The translations under genes were made by a program, and so were the position numbers. A stretch of 64,000 bases of DNA from Gemmatimonadaceae bacterium. GTDB lineage: Bacteria; Gemmatimonadota; Gemmatimonadetes; Gemmatimonadales; Gemmatimonadaceae. Shown one piece after another: positions 19,359 through 28,829 of this stretch (position 1 is the first letter of the stretch; every line of letters begins with the position of its first letter). The stretch covers positions 620,001-684,000 of the forward strand of contig JAHBVT010000001.1 in NCBI GenBank assembly GCA_019637355.1, read 5' to 3'. Below the pieces are notes generated by a model. The model saw only the letters and a program-made list of their open reading frames with translations. It was not told the origin of the DNA and did not search any database.

Positions 19359-20603
19359 GTGGCGCCCGCTGTGGACAGCAATCGTGAGGCCGACCAGGGC
19401 CGAGAAACTCTTCCCCAGCAGGAGTGGCATTTGCGCGTACTCGCTCATGCGTTCTGCCAGCCGCGCCTGGCATTGTCGGCCTACGTGCTTGGCGCATTGC
19501 TGGTCCTTGCCTCGCTGGGCTGCCGAGTCGGCCCTGAGGCGAGCGGGACAATTCAGGCAGTGTTGGTCGACTCGCTGATGCTTGAAGAGACCGACTCCGT
19601 GTTCGTCGGTCGAACCGGCGGACTCGCTGTCGATGATCGTCGACGAATCCTCGTGGCCGACGCGGTAGCGAACGCTTTGCTCGAGTTCGACTCGACAGGG
19701 CGTTTCGGCCGACGCTATGGGGCCGCGGGTCGAGGTCCGGGCGAGTTTCGCGGCATCGGCGATGCGATTCTTTCTCGAGCGGACGGGCAGCTCACACTTA
19801 CTGACTACTCCCTGCGTCGGGTGACCACGTTTCACCGGGACGACGGCCGATTGCTGGGCACGCGCGCTTTTGATGGAAAATTGGGCAGCCTCGCGGGTGC
19901 CGACGGAAGGATCTGGTACGGAATCTTCGATCCGGTCAACGCGCGAGCCGTTGCCGTGGAGCAGTTCGCGGGATTGGTCACGACGGACACGACGCCCATT
20001 CAAGCGAGCTTGGTCGCGATTCCCAAGGAGTATCTGACAGTTGAGTCGCTGAACGGCATATACGGCTTCGCGAGTGTGGTCGCGTGGGGAGACACGGCTT
20101 TCGTGGGGTTCGCCGCGTCCCCTTTTCTCTTGCTTGTGACCGCCGATGGCGCCGTCGTGGACACGGTGCCACTGCCGGCCCGAACGAGGCGTGGTGTTCC
20201 TCCCAATCTTGCGGCCATCCTGAGCGACGTCAGTCTCCCGCTGACTGAGATGTACCGTGCAGCGTCCGGTCTGATGCGATTGCATCGTCGCTCCGACGGT
20301 TCCGTGGTCACAATCCATCACGACACCGAGATCGCCGGTCGACTGCTCTCCGCGCGAGTGTTCGCCGGAGTGATCGCCCCTGACCGCTCGCGCGCGTGTA
20401 TGGATGCCGAGATTCCGGTCTCTTCGGACGCCATTCCTTGGACGGCGATGCAAGATGACTTGCTGTTTGTACTTGACCACGTGGTGGACGACGACGCCCC
20501 CAGGCCGCGACTGATGGTGCGAGCATACCGACTGGATACAAGCGAGTGCTCGTGGACACCACTTCAGGGAGACGTCCCACTGACGGGAGGTGTGAAGCGA
20601 TGA
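19359..20603 (+). CDS. 6-bladed beta-propeller lipoprotein, cassette gene
   Basis: Up to 414 aa. The likely signal is ALSAYVLGALLVLASLGC, a lipobox with Cys near residue 55, so a start downstream of 19359 is possible. Propeller motifs include GLAVDDRRRILVADAVANALLEFDSTG and YGAAGRGPGEFRGIGDAIL. Related to the two propellers to the left. It is one of only three resident genes in the array that run in the canonical direction towards attC, and it overlaps the following small gene by ATGA, so this is a two-gene cassette. Confidence 0.75.
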   Translation: MAPAVDSNREADQGRETLPQQEWHLRVLAHAFCQPRLALSAYVLGALLVLASLGCRVGPEASGTIQAVLVDSLMLEETDSVFVGRTGGLAVDDRRRILVADAVANALLEFDSTGRFGRRYGAAGRGPGEFRGIGDAILSRADGQLTLTDYSLRRVTTFHRDDGRLLGTRAFDGKLGSLAGADGRIWYGIFDPVNARAVAVEQFAGLVTTDTTPIQASLVAIPKEYLTVESLNGIYGFASVVAWGDTAFVGFAASPFLLLVTADGAVVDTVPLPARTRRGVPPNLAAILSDVSLPLTEMYRAASGLMRLHRRSDGSVVTIHHDTEIAGRLLSARVFAGVIAPDRSRACMDAEIPVSSDAIPWTAMQDDLLFVLDHVVDDDAPRPRLMVRAYRLDTSECSWTPLQGDVPLTGGVKR

Positions 20604-20965
20604 GCAGTCCAATCCGGATTCCGCTGTGCTTGCTGGTATTCGCGCTGGTCGGACCGACGCCGATGTCGGCGCAGGATCGGCTGCCTCCGGACAGCAGCGC
20701 GATTCGGCGGGCCCACTGCGCCGCTGCTAGCCTACCCATTGTGAAACAAGCGCTGGACTCGGCCCGTCCTCCGCTGCTGCTCGTCGGGGAGCAGCGCCTC
20801 GGGCCGGTCCGTCGGTTCCCATCTTGCTCTCAAGCTCAGGAGCGAGACGGCTCGCTTGAGATCCGATTCATCCGTCCGTTCGCCGCGCGCGAACTCTATG
20901 GCGAGGCGGGTCGCTTTGGCGCCGTGATGCTCGACAGTTGGCTCCCGACGAGTCGCGCTCCCTGA
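20600..20965 (+). CDS. Small secreted protein with TonB-plug-like segment
   Basis: 121 aa with a signal peptide (IRIPLCLLVFALVGPTPMSAQ). The region PPLLLVGEQRLG ... LEIRFIRPFAARELYGEAGRFGAVML matches the arrangement of SusC/TonB-receptor plug domains (PLxVxDGxxLG ... IESIEVLKxAxAxxLYGxRAAxGVIxI). No barrel follows, so this is a free plug-like domain. It is coupled to the propeller lipoprotein gene (ATG inside the preceding stop region). The similarity is read by eye and the role is unknown. Confidence 0.6.
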   Translation: MSSPIRIPLCLLVFALVGPTPMSAQDRLPPDSSAIRRAHCAAASLPIVKQALDSARPPLLLVGEQRLGPVRRFPSCSQAQERDGSLEIRFIRPFAARELYGEAGRFGAVMLDSWLPTSRAP

Positions 20966-21169
20966 CGAGGTGAGATGAGTCCGCGACTGAGCGACGGCGA
21001 CGGTGTGCTGCGAGCGGAAGTCCTGTGCCTTTGCTCAGCTACCATATCACGAGCTGCGCTTCGGCCGCCGGTGGGAGTGCAGCCGCAGCACTGCGTGCCC
21101 GCATGGCCAGCATTCGACTTGAGGCGGACTCAGTAGTAGAGCGTGAACTACACTGAGCTCTACGAATCG

Positions 21170-21203
21170 GTATAACGTGTGCTTCTGCTGCAAGCGCTCC
21201 CAT
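21170..21203 (+). other. attC 5' arm interrupted by an IS110-family element (attC-6)
   Basis: R'' GTATAAC and L'' GTGTGCTTCTGCTGCAAGCGC are intact and followed by CTCCCATA, the usual position of the central stem. The site is then broken by the insertion sequence. The expected 3' arm does not follow the right end of the element directly. Confidence 0.75.
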
Positions 21204-22465
21204 AGTTGGTATGAAGCGGCGGCTGGACCTCCGCCCATCCACGGGTGCAAGGTTCTGCCCCATACCATCTACCGTGCTCGCCGTCTCGCGACGGGGCACA
21301 CTGCGGAGGCCAGCCGCCATGGATATGATAGGCATCGATCTCCACAAGCGCGAGAGCCAGCTCTGCATCCTCGACGGGCAGGGCGGCGTCACCGAACGAC
21401 GCATCGTCACGAGCCGCGACCGCTTCACCGCGGTGCTGGGCGCGCGTCCGCCCGCACGCATCCTCGTCGAGGCGTCGACCGAGAGCGAGTGGGTCGCGTG
21501 CCACCTGGAGGCGCTGGGCCACGAGGTGGTCGTCGCCGACCCGAACTTCGCGCCGATGTACGCCACGCGCAGCCGGCGGGTGAAGACGGACAAGCGCGAT
21601 GCGCGGACCCTGGCTGACGCGCTCCGGCTCGGCGCCTATCGTCCGGCGCACCGCGTCTCGGCGGCGCGGCGGCATGTGCGCGCCGAGTTGGCGGTGCGCG
21701 AGGCCTTGGTCCGCACACGCACGCGATGCATCGCGCTCGCCAAGGCCCTCGTGCGCCGCGACGGCCTGCGCGTGCCGAACAGCACGGCCGCGTGGTTTGT
21801 CGAACGACTCACCGCGCTCCCGCTCTCGCCGGTGCTGGCGGCCGAGCTGGCGCCGCTGGTCGCGATCCTCGCGCCGCTGAACGTGCAGATCGCGGCCGCC
21901 GACGCGCGCATCGCGGCGCTCGGGCGGACGGACCCGATCGTCGCGCTGCTGCAGACGGCCCCCGCCGTCGGGCCGGTGACGTCCAGCGGCATCGTCGCGA
22001 TCGCGGAGGACATCGGCCGGTTCCCGTCGGCGCACCAGTTCGAGGCCTTCCTCGGGTTGGTGCCCGGGGAGCGGAGCTCGGGCGAGAAGCGGCGACTCGG
22101 CCACATCACGAAGGCGGGCAACCGGCGCGCGCGCTATCTCCTGGTCGAGGCGGCGTGGCGCATCCTCCGCTCCAAGTCAAGCGACACCGCGGTGTTGCGG
22201 GCGTGGGCGCAGCGCATCCTGCTCCGCCGCGGCACGAAGATCGCGGCGGTCGCGCTGGCGCGGCGGCTCGCGGGCATCCTCTATGCGATGTGGCGGGACC
22301 AGCGGGCGTACGACGCGAGCCACCTGCGGATGCCGCAGCCCGTGCCGGCGTCCGCCGCATGATCGATGGGTAAGTGCAGGACCTGCGTGGGATCGAGATG
22401 ACTGAATCGGGAGTGGCGAGCGCGACGCATTTTATGGCCGCTGGTGAGAGCCGACCCATAGTTGG
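21199..22465 (+). mobile_element. IS110-family insertion sequence in attC
   Basis: An element of about 1.26 kb bounded by 11-bp direct repeats CCCATAGTTGG (21199-21209 and 22455-22465), with a single DEDD transposase gene. Long terminal inverted repeats are absent, as usual in IS110. Short non-coding stretches of about 110 nt (left) and about 92 nt (right) flank the gene, and one of these should encode the bridge RNA. The exact crossover lies within the repeat. Insertion is in the 5' arm of an attC, reminiscent of the known IS1111-attC group. Confidence 0.8.
21319..22362 (+). CDS. IS110-family transposase (DEDD recombinase)
   Basis: 347 aa. The N-terminal RuvC-like DEDD domain begins MDMIGIDLHKRESQ (first Asp), followed by ILVEASTESEW (Glu) and VKTDKRDARTLADAL (Asp pair). 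The C-terminal Transposase_20 domain contains TAPAVGPVTSSGIVAIAEDIG and FLGLVPGERSSGEKRRLGHITKAGNRRAR, with the catalytic serine region. Length is normal for the family. Start chosen at the conserved IGIDLHK rather than the in-frame ATG at 21211, which would use the element's terminal region. IS110 transposases are guided by a bridge RNA. The gene appears intact. Confidence 0.92.
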   Translation: MDMIGIDLHKRESQLCILDGQGGVTERRIVTSRDRFTAVLGARPPARILVEASTESEWVACHLEALGHEVVVADPNFAPMYATRSRRVKTDKRDARTLADALRLGAYRPAHRVSAARRHVRAELAVREALVRTRTRCIALAKALVRRDGLRVPNSTAAWFVERLTALPLSPVLAAELAPLVAILAPLNVQIAAADARIAALGRTDPIVALLQTAPAVGPVTSSGIVAIAEDIGRFPSAHQFEAFLGLVPGERSSGEKRRLGHITKAGNRRARYLLVEAAWRILRSKSSDTAVLRAWAQRILLRRGTKIAAVALARRLAGILYAMWRDQRAYDASHLRMPQPVPASAA

Positions 22466-22617
22466 CGCCGCCCCTCCTTCGCAGACCCCAATGCGCCGAG
22501 GCCACGGGCCTCACGAGCGAGCGCGAACAGAAGGATGAGCAGCACCTCGAGCAGCGCAGGCACAACGGAGAACTGCAACAGCGTCAACGCACCTGGGGCT
22601 TGACGCGGGCCGCCGCT
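22466..22617. other. Segment between IS110 and next attC, cassette remnant
   Basis: About 150 nt with no complete gene. On the minus strand a frame from roughly 22586 to 22437 encodes a short hydrophobic peptide (LTLLQFSVVPALLEVLLILL then FALAREARG) with only a TTG start, possibly the remains of a small membrane-protein cassette. This segment separates the interrupted 5' arm of attC-6 from the next 3' arm. Confidence 0.35.
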
Positions 22618-22726
22618 TCACAGAAAGATGCGGTTGCGGGGCCTCGGCAAACTTTTCAACAAGATGGAGCCGAGGCCCCACAACCGCTACACTAGCTGCG
22701 CTCGTCGGCAGCAAGCGTCGTTATGC
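22618..22726 (+). other. attC site lacking a clear 5' arm (attC-7)
   Basis: Stem type B: AGATGCGGTTGCGGGGCCTCGG pairs with CCGAGGCCCCACAACCGC, then L' CGGCAGCAAGC and R' GTTATGC. The region left of the stem only weakly resembles R''-L'', so the 5' boundary is uncertain. The stem matches the site at 33523-33657 almost exactly. Confidence 0.65.
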
Positions 22727-22736
22727 GCCGCCCGCC

Positions 22737-24747
22737 CTAAAGGTCTGCAACATGCGCGCTGTACGCCTGCAGTTCCGCTGGCCCGAGGCCGCTGGAGGCA
22801 GCAAATGGTATGCCAAGAGAAGGCACGAAGCGCGATGGTCCGTGCACCTTCGTACTCCCGTTCATGGGGCGCTTCTTTGAGTAACTCAAGACACATAGGG
22901 CCCGCGCTCGCGTGATGCCAACGTAGAGAAGGCGCGCGGCCTCGGAAACCTGTCCAGAGTACTTTGCTCGGTACGGTCCCGGAAGGATCTCGTCCTCGAG
23001 TCCCGGGAGGAACACAGCTTTCGCACTGAGCCCTTTGGAGGAGTGAAGCGTCATAATTCTCACCCGCCCAGCCGGGTCATACTCAGGAGGTAGCTCAGAG
23101 CCGATGCGAGCAAAGGCGTCTCGAAGCACTTCTCGCACGTGTTTCGGACCACGTGCTCCAAGGACGTCCCTGACCTCTTCGAGCGTGAAAGCGTCTGGCA
23201 ACGCATCCGTGAATGATCGCCACTCCTTGAGCGCCGGAGCAGGTAGGTGAGCGCTTACCAGTGCCTCGATCTCTGCCTTCCTGGCACCAAGCGTATCCGC
23301 GAGCGTCCATCCGGCGACAGATGCGCGAACGGCAACAACACCATCCAACGCCTTGAGCTGGCGTGTGCTGAACGCAGAGGCAGTGCGAGTGGGCGTGAAC
23401 TGATCCGCGAAGTTCAAGTGATGAGTGTGACACGCGTCCGTGATGTCAGAGCAGATCTTCATGCCAACGCCTGCGCGAATCCCCAACAGAGTGCGGAGAG
23501 CCACGTAGTCCTCAGAATCGCTCATTGTGCGCAGGAGAGCGTACACGAAACGTGTACCGTCCTCATCCGCATATCCACTGCTCGATTGCACCTCCGCCTT
23601 GACGCCAGCTTCCACCAAAGCCGTGAGCAGCGGACCCGCTTGTGCATCTCGGCTCGAGATGAGGACTAGGATATCCTCAGGCGCGGTTCCTTGAGTAAGC
23701 AAGGCCTTAACGGACGCCGCGACGGCCTTTGCCTCCGCAGTCACGTTCTGAAACGCCCAACCGAGGGCCTGACCCGGCACCGGTGGGGTGCTAGCCTTGT
23801 AAACAGACTCTTGAACTTTGGGAATGCGCTTCGGTGGGGGGAAGGACGCTAGGACGGAGGTCGCTGCGGCAAGAATCTTCTCGCTGCACCGGAAACAGTG
23901 CTGTAAGACGTGTGAGCCGGCACTCTTGTGGCGTAGCAGAAAGTCCTGAATGCCCTCTGGGTAAGCGTGGCGGAACGAGTAGATGCTCTGGTCGTCGTCC
24001 CCGAGCGCAAAAACCACCACTCCCATAGCCGCAAGCAGGTCAATGAGTTCGATATCTGCGCGATTCAGGTCCTGATACTCGTCGACGATCAGATGCTTCA
24101 GTCCTGTGAGTACAACAGGATCAAGTGTACCGGCTTTGATTTCGTCCACGCATAGTCTGACCGGCTCACCGGGCAGGATGAAAGCATACGTCTGCGTGGC
24201 TCGCCGGTAGAAGGCGGTAAACGCGGCCAGTTCGCCGGGAGTAATCGGAACTTTGGGCAATGATATGTGAGGAGCAGGAGGCTGTCCCGTACTCCATTCC
24301 GACTCAAAGTAAGCGCGTAGCTCGCGCGCTCGGGTAAGCGTGCAGCCGATTGACTTCGCCAACTCCTCGTCGAACACGAACCGCTGCTCCCATTCATCAA
24401 AGCACGCGCGGCCGCACGGGGTAGTACGACAGCTTCTTGCCGGCCGACAGGATCGTCAGTGCCAGAGAATGCAGCGTCGTAATTCGTGCCTTCTCAATGC
24501 CAGGAACCGTCGCGCATCTCTTCCGGATGCCATCACGAAGATCCTCGGTCGCAGCGTTAGTGAAGGACACCGCCCAGATTGCCTCGGGCGGCGTCCCACT
24601 GGCCACGAGCCACCGAATTCGTTCTGCGATCGAGAACGACTTTCCGGATCCGGGCCCTGCAACGAGTCGAACCTGATTGCTGGTGTCGTGTGCTGCGGCG
24701 TCTTGGACCGCCTTGGCGGCAGTGAGCTGAGCTTGCGTTACTGGCAC
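22737..24747 (-). pseudogene. UvrD/Rep-type DNA helicase with one frameshift
   Basis: Two frames make one helicase of about 669 aa. The first part (24747-24397, GTG start) has Walker A AGPGSGKSFSI and motif Ia SFTNAATEDL. The second (to 22737) has DEYQD in LIVDEYQDLNRAD, motif III GDDDQSIYSFRHA, motif V TLHSSKGLSAKAV and motif VI LLYVGITRARAL. All superfamily 1 motifs are intact. The break is at CTT TGA (24402-24397); skipping one T restores VL-DEWEQRFVFDEEL. This may be a real mutation, a sequencing error, or a +1 recoding event, since CTT-TGA is the RF2-type slip motif. It fills an unusually large cassette between attC-7 and attC-8, opposite to attC polarity. Confidence 0.8.
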
Positions 24748-24782
24748 GAGGAGTCTGACTCAGGTTAGGAGCTGGCTGGTGC

Positions 24783-24917
24783 GCATAACGTGTGCTTCTG
24801 CTGTGAACGCTTCAATAAGAAGGGTTTGGCGGGGCGTTCGCAACCGACCTAGAGCAATCACGAACGCCCCGCCAAACCCAACCGCACCGCGTTCATCGGC
24901 AGCAAGCGCCGCTATAC
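24783..24917 (+). other. attC site, 135 bp (attC-8)
   Basis: R'' GCATAAC, L'' GTGTGCTTCTGCTG, type A stem AGGGTTTGGCGGGGCGTTCG pairing with CGAACGCCCCGCCAAACCC, L' GGCAGCAAGC, R' GCTATAC. R' carries C for the first T, so recombination may be impaired. Confidence 0.8.
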
Positions 24918-25315
24918 GCCCTCCACGAACTCGCGTGAGACATCCGTGAATCGGGACCGTCTAGGGAGCTAGCGCCCTCAGGCTACCCACATGAAGAGCG
25001 AAGGCTGACGCAAGAGCATCGCAGACTGCGCAGCTGATCCGAGTGAGGAACGATATGCTCGGGTTGCAACAGCGCACTCGCTTTCGCGGTTCCAGCCCGG
25101 CCCTGAGTACCCAAGTTGACACGGTCTGTATCCGAGGGTGAGCTTGGGTGGAGTGCTTGGCGCAGGCCAACGCAACAAGTAATTGCACGGGGGGTAACAA
25201 AGTCGACCGGAAACCTTTGTGCCAAAATGACGTACTGCCACTCGTGTGTAGACACAGACGGAAGCGTGCGTCGAAGTGTGTGCGGCAACTCTTGTAGCGA
25301 GGACTCGATACTTCG
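24918..25315. other. Non-coding stretch after attC-8
   Basis: About 400 nt without a convincing gene. Overlapping minus-strand frames here have no recognisable motif or start context. A TTGACA hexamer at 25116-25121 points towards the downstream lipoprotein gene but no good -10 follows at normal spacing. Base composition is more AT-rich than the flanking chromosome. Confidence 0.4.
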
Positions 25316-26254
25316 ATGTCAAAACTGAGCATTTTGCTCGTGTCGCTTGCTTCCGTCGCGATCAGTTGCGATTCGCCCACCGGGGTTGATCGCGAACTCG
25401 TGGTGCAGCTGGATCCTACGTGGGTCGGCGGCGAGTCGAGTTCGCGCGTCGACTGGAGCACGCGCCAGTTCATCCTGCCTGGCAACGTGATGGCAACTTT
25501 GCCGATTGCCCGAGCTGAGTCAATCGCGACTGCATTGTCCGCGATGCTTGCCGCCGACGCGATCGTAGGCAACATACGCGAGACGCTCGAAGCTGATCGT
25601 GGCGGTCAAATTTCATTCAACGATCTGACTCCGTGTCGGCGCCTGACCTATACGATCTCACCCGCCAATGCCGAAACACCAGGATTGTCATTGTATCAGC
25701 GCAGATCGCTTGCGAGTCAATGGGCGGTGCCACTCTGTAGTTCACGAGGTGACGCTATCATTTCAGTTTCTATCGCAGACGCTCCGTTCAGTGGACAGAT
25801 ATCGGAGGAAGGCATCACGTGGGATAGCGAAGAATCAGCGTCCGGCGCTTTCCGGCTGACTGGAATGCGTCCGACTTATCCAAGCGGACTTCCTCTATCT
25901 CCTGAAGAAGCAGCTAAGTTCCTATATATGCAGTTGGGGACGCGAATAATTCGCGGCCCTGACCTTGTCAGCCAATACGAAGAGACGAACATCGCCCGTT
26001 CGGCACACTGCGGTAGTTGGAGGTTTGTCATCGAGACTTCGCTTGATGTTTCCGTTGCCGACGGCGGAAGTGTGACCCGCGACGCCTTCTATCTCCGCCG
26101 CCATCCTTCGTGCATCTCAGATCAGATTGCTGTATTTGTCGAGCGAGATTCCCAGCCGACGACGTTCTGGAGCTATCGACTTGTAGGAAGTCAATTGGAT
26201 AGCGTCCTTGTCCAGCTGAATCTACCGACCCGATTCACTCGAGTTCTCTTCTAG
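25316..26254 (+). CDS. Lipoprotein of unknown family, cassette gene (paralogue A)
   Basis: 312 aa. Lipobox VSLASVAISC with Cys at residue 18. The body contains GGQISFNDLTPCRRLTYTIS, WAVPLCSSRGDAIISVSIAD, FSGQISEEGITW and GLPLSPEEAAKFLYMQLGTR. The same pattern occurs in the gene at 28830-29756 (KIHADDLQPCPRAYYAVS, WLVGLCYGGTQEVLVAVS, HEGRISAPG, VAPEDAAVTASMRTGT), so the two are paralogues. No known domain was recognised. GC content is lower than in the chromosomal flanks. It runs in the canonical cassette direction and ends just before a long hairpin. Confidence 0.7.
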   Translation: MSKLSILLVSLASVAISCDSPTGVDRELVVQLDPTWVGGESSSRVDWSTRQFILPGNVMATLPIARAESIATALSAMLAADAIVGNIRETLEADRGGQISFNDLTPCRRLTYTISPANAETPGLSLYQRRSLASQWAVPLCSSRGDAIISVSIADAPFSGQISEEGITWDSEESASGAFRLTGMRPTYPSGLPLSPEEAAKFLYMQLGTRIIRGPDLVSQYEETNIARSAHCGSWRFVIETSLDVSVADGGSVTRDAFYLRRHPSCISDQIAVFVERDSQPTTFWSYRLVGSQLDSVLVQLNLPTRFTRVLF

Positions 26255-26339
26255 CGACCTCTGGTCGGCAAGAAGACGTAGTGGGGGTATGAATCGGCCC
26301 GGGTTTGCCGGAGGCTCCACATCGTGAGAGGTTGGAGCC

Positions 26340-27565
<1,226 letters not shown>

Positions 27566-27627
27566 CCGAGTCTCCGGGAATCCCGGGCCGATTCAGTATG
27601 CATATCCCCACTACGTCTGCCTTCCGA

Positions 27628-28827
27628 CTAGGGTACACGCTGCGGAAGTGCGGGTGGTCGGCGCGCGGGTCGTCTCGGACTGGGCGATGTCGGAGGGGTT
27701 CCAGAGCGCAACGACTCCATGCAGTTTGGATCATTTGGCTGACAAGAGCCGGTGTTCACATGAATCATCAGGTCTGCTGAGCCCGTCACCCCTTGCGCGT
27801 CGACGACCGATACTCCGAGGCTCCGAAACGACGCGGGCGTGTCAAAGCTGTGCTGAAACGAACTGCCCGATCCAGCGTACTCTCCGTCGAGGTACCACGA
27901 GAAGGTGAAAGGGGGGGTGCCCGCTGTGGCTGTAGCATCCCACGAGTTAGTCACCCACGGATAAACGTAGGATGGGCCTGAGATGGTGACGGGCACGGGT
28001 ACGTTCACAACCATCGTGCTTGTCAGCGCGATTCCGTCAGCAGTTAGCTGGTCATTCCGGATAGTGTGAGTGCCCACCGTTGAGAATGTTCGCGTAAGCG
28101 TCGCTCCTGTGTCCGCGGTCTGCTGCACTCCGTCGACGAACCAGCGAAAGCGATAGCCAGTGGTGTCCCAATCAGGAATCACGCGCCAGGTGCTCGATGC
28201 GTTCGGCGCGATAATGTTGTAGCCCGTGATGGTGCCAGGCGAGCTTGATATCACAACCGGCGTGCGGACGAAAGCCTCAGAGTACTGCTGCTGCGGAAAT
28301 CCATGGCCGCTCGGGTGCAGGATTCCGGAGAAGTACCGGACGTGCAAGCTGTCCTGCTCCTGCACCTGGCTACTCCACGAGTTGCCGGCTCCCCACGTCA
28401 AAGTTGCGGACGCACGGTAGACATTGTGGAGCGGATTGCCTCCGGGATCCGGATAGTCCGCGATCATGTCGAACGCAAACTCCGCGCTTACAAAGAGGAA
28501 AGTCTCGAGCGGAACCCCCGCGGGGCCCGTCGCATTCTTGATCCAAATTTCTGCCTCTCCCGGAGAGGCGTAGATCCACGGATTCTTTGACTGTGGAACG
28601 TCTAGCGTTACCGCGCCAGTGAGCGTCCGATACATCTGACTCACGACCATTGGACATGACTTGAGCATCGTTGGCAAATCGTACTGGTGCACCTCTGTGC
28701 GCCAGCCAGTAGATCGATTGACTGCGCATGCTTCCTGATAGACAGAGTTGTAGCCGCCTCCGCCTGCGCATGCCGAGAGGAACGCCATTGCGGGAACAAC
28801 GAATAGGTGAGCAGGAGTGAGCCGCAT
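27628..28827 (-). CDS. PKD-type lipoprotein, array gene
   Basis: 399 aa. Lipobox AMAFLSAC (Cys20). Two Ig/PKD-like regions are seen near residues 205-275 (YRFRWFVDGVQQTADTGATL, TFSTVGTHTIRN) and 280-370 (PFTFSWYLDGEYAGSGSSF, VSVVDAQGVTGSADLMIHV). The C-terminal 30 residues are arginine/proline rich and end at the hairpin, so the natural C-terminus may have changed. Its ATG is 2 nt from the stop of the upstream lipoprotein gene, with AGGAG inside that gene, so the pair is an operon. Probably surface exposed; role unknown. Confidence 0.68.
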   Translation of the reverse strand: MRLTPAHLFVVPAMAFLSACAGGGGYNSVYQEACAVNRSTGWRTEVHQYDLPTMLKSCPMVVSQMYRTLTGAVTLDVPQSKNPWIYASPGEAEIWIKNATGPAGVPLETFLFVSAEFAFDMIADYPDPGGNPLHNVYRASATLTWGAGNSWSSQVQEQDSLHVRYFSGILHPSGHGFPQQQYSEAFVRTPVVISSSPGTITGYNIIAPNASSTWRVIPDWDTTGYRFRWFVDGVQQTADTGATLTRTFSTVGTHTIRNDQLTADGIALTSTMVVNVPVPVTISGPSYVYPWVTNSWDATATAGTPPFTFSWYLDGEYAGSGSSFQHSFDTPASFRSLGVSVVDAQGVTGSADLMIHVNTGSCQPNDPNCMESLRSGTPPTSPSPRRPARRPPALPQRVP

Positions 28828-28829
28828 GA

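Noticed and set aside
24961-25575. Overlapping minus-strand ORFs of 100-200 codons
   Set aside because: No domain or ribosome site; they overlap the real plus-strand lipoprotein gene.
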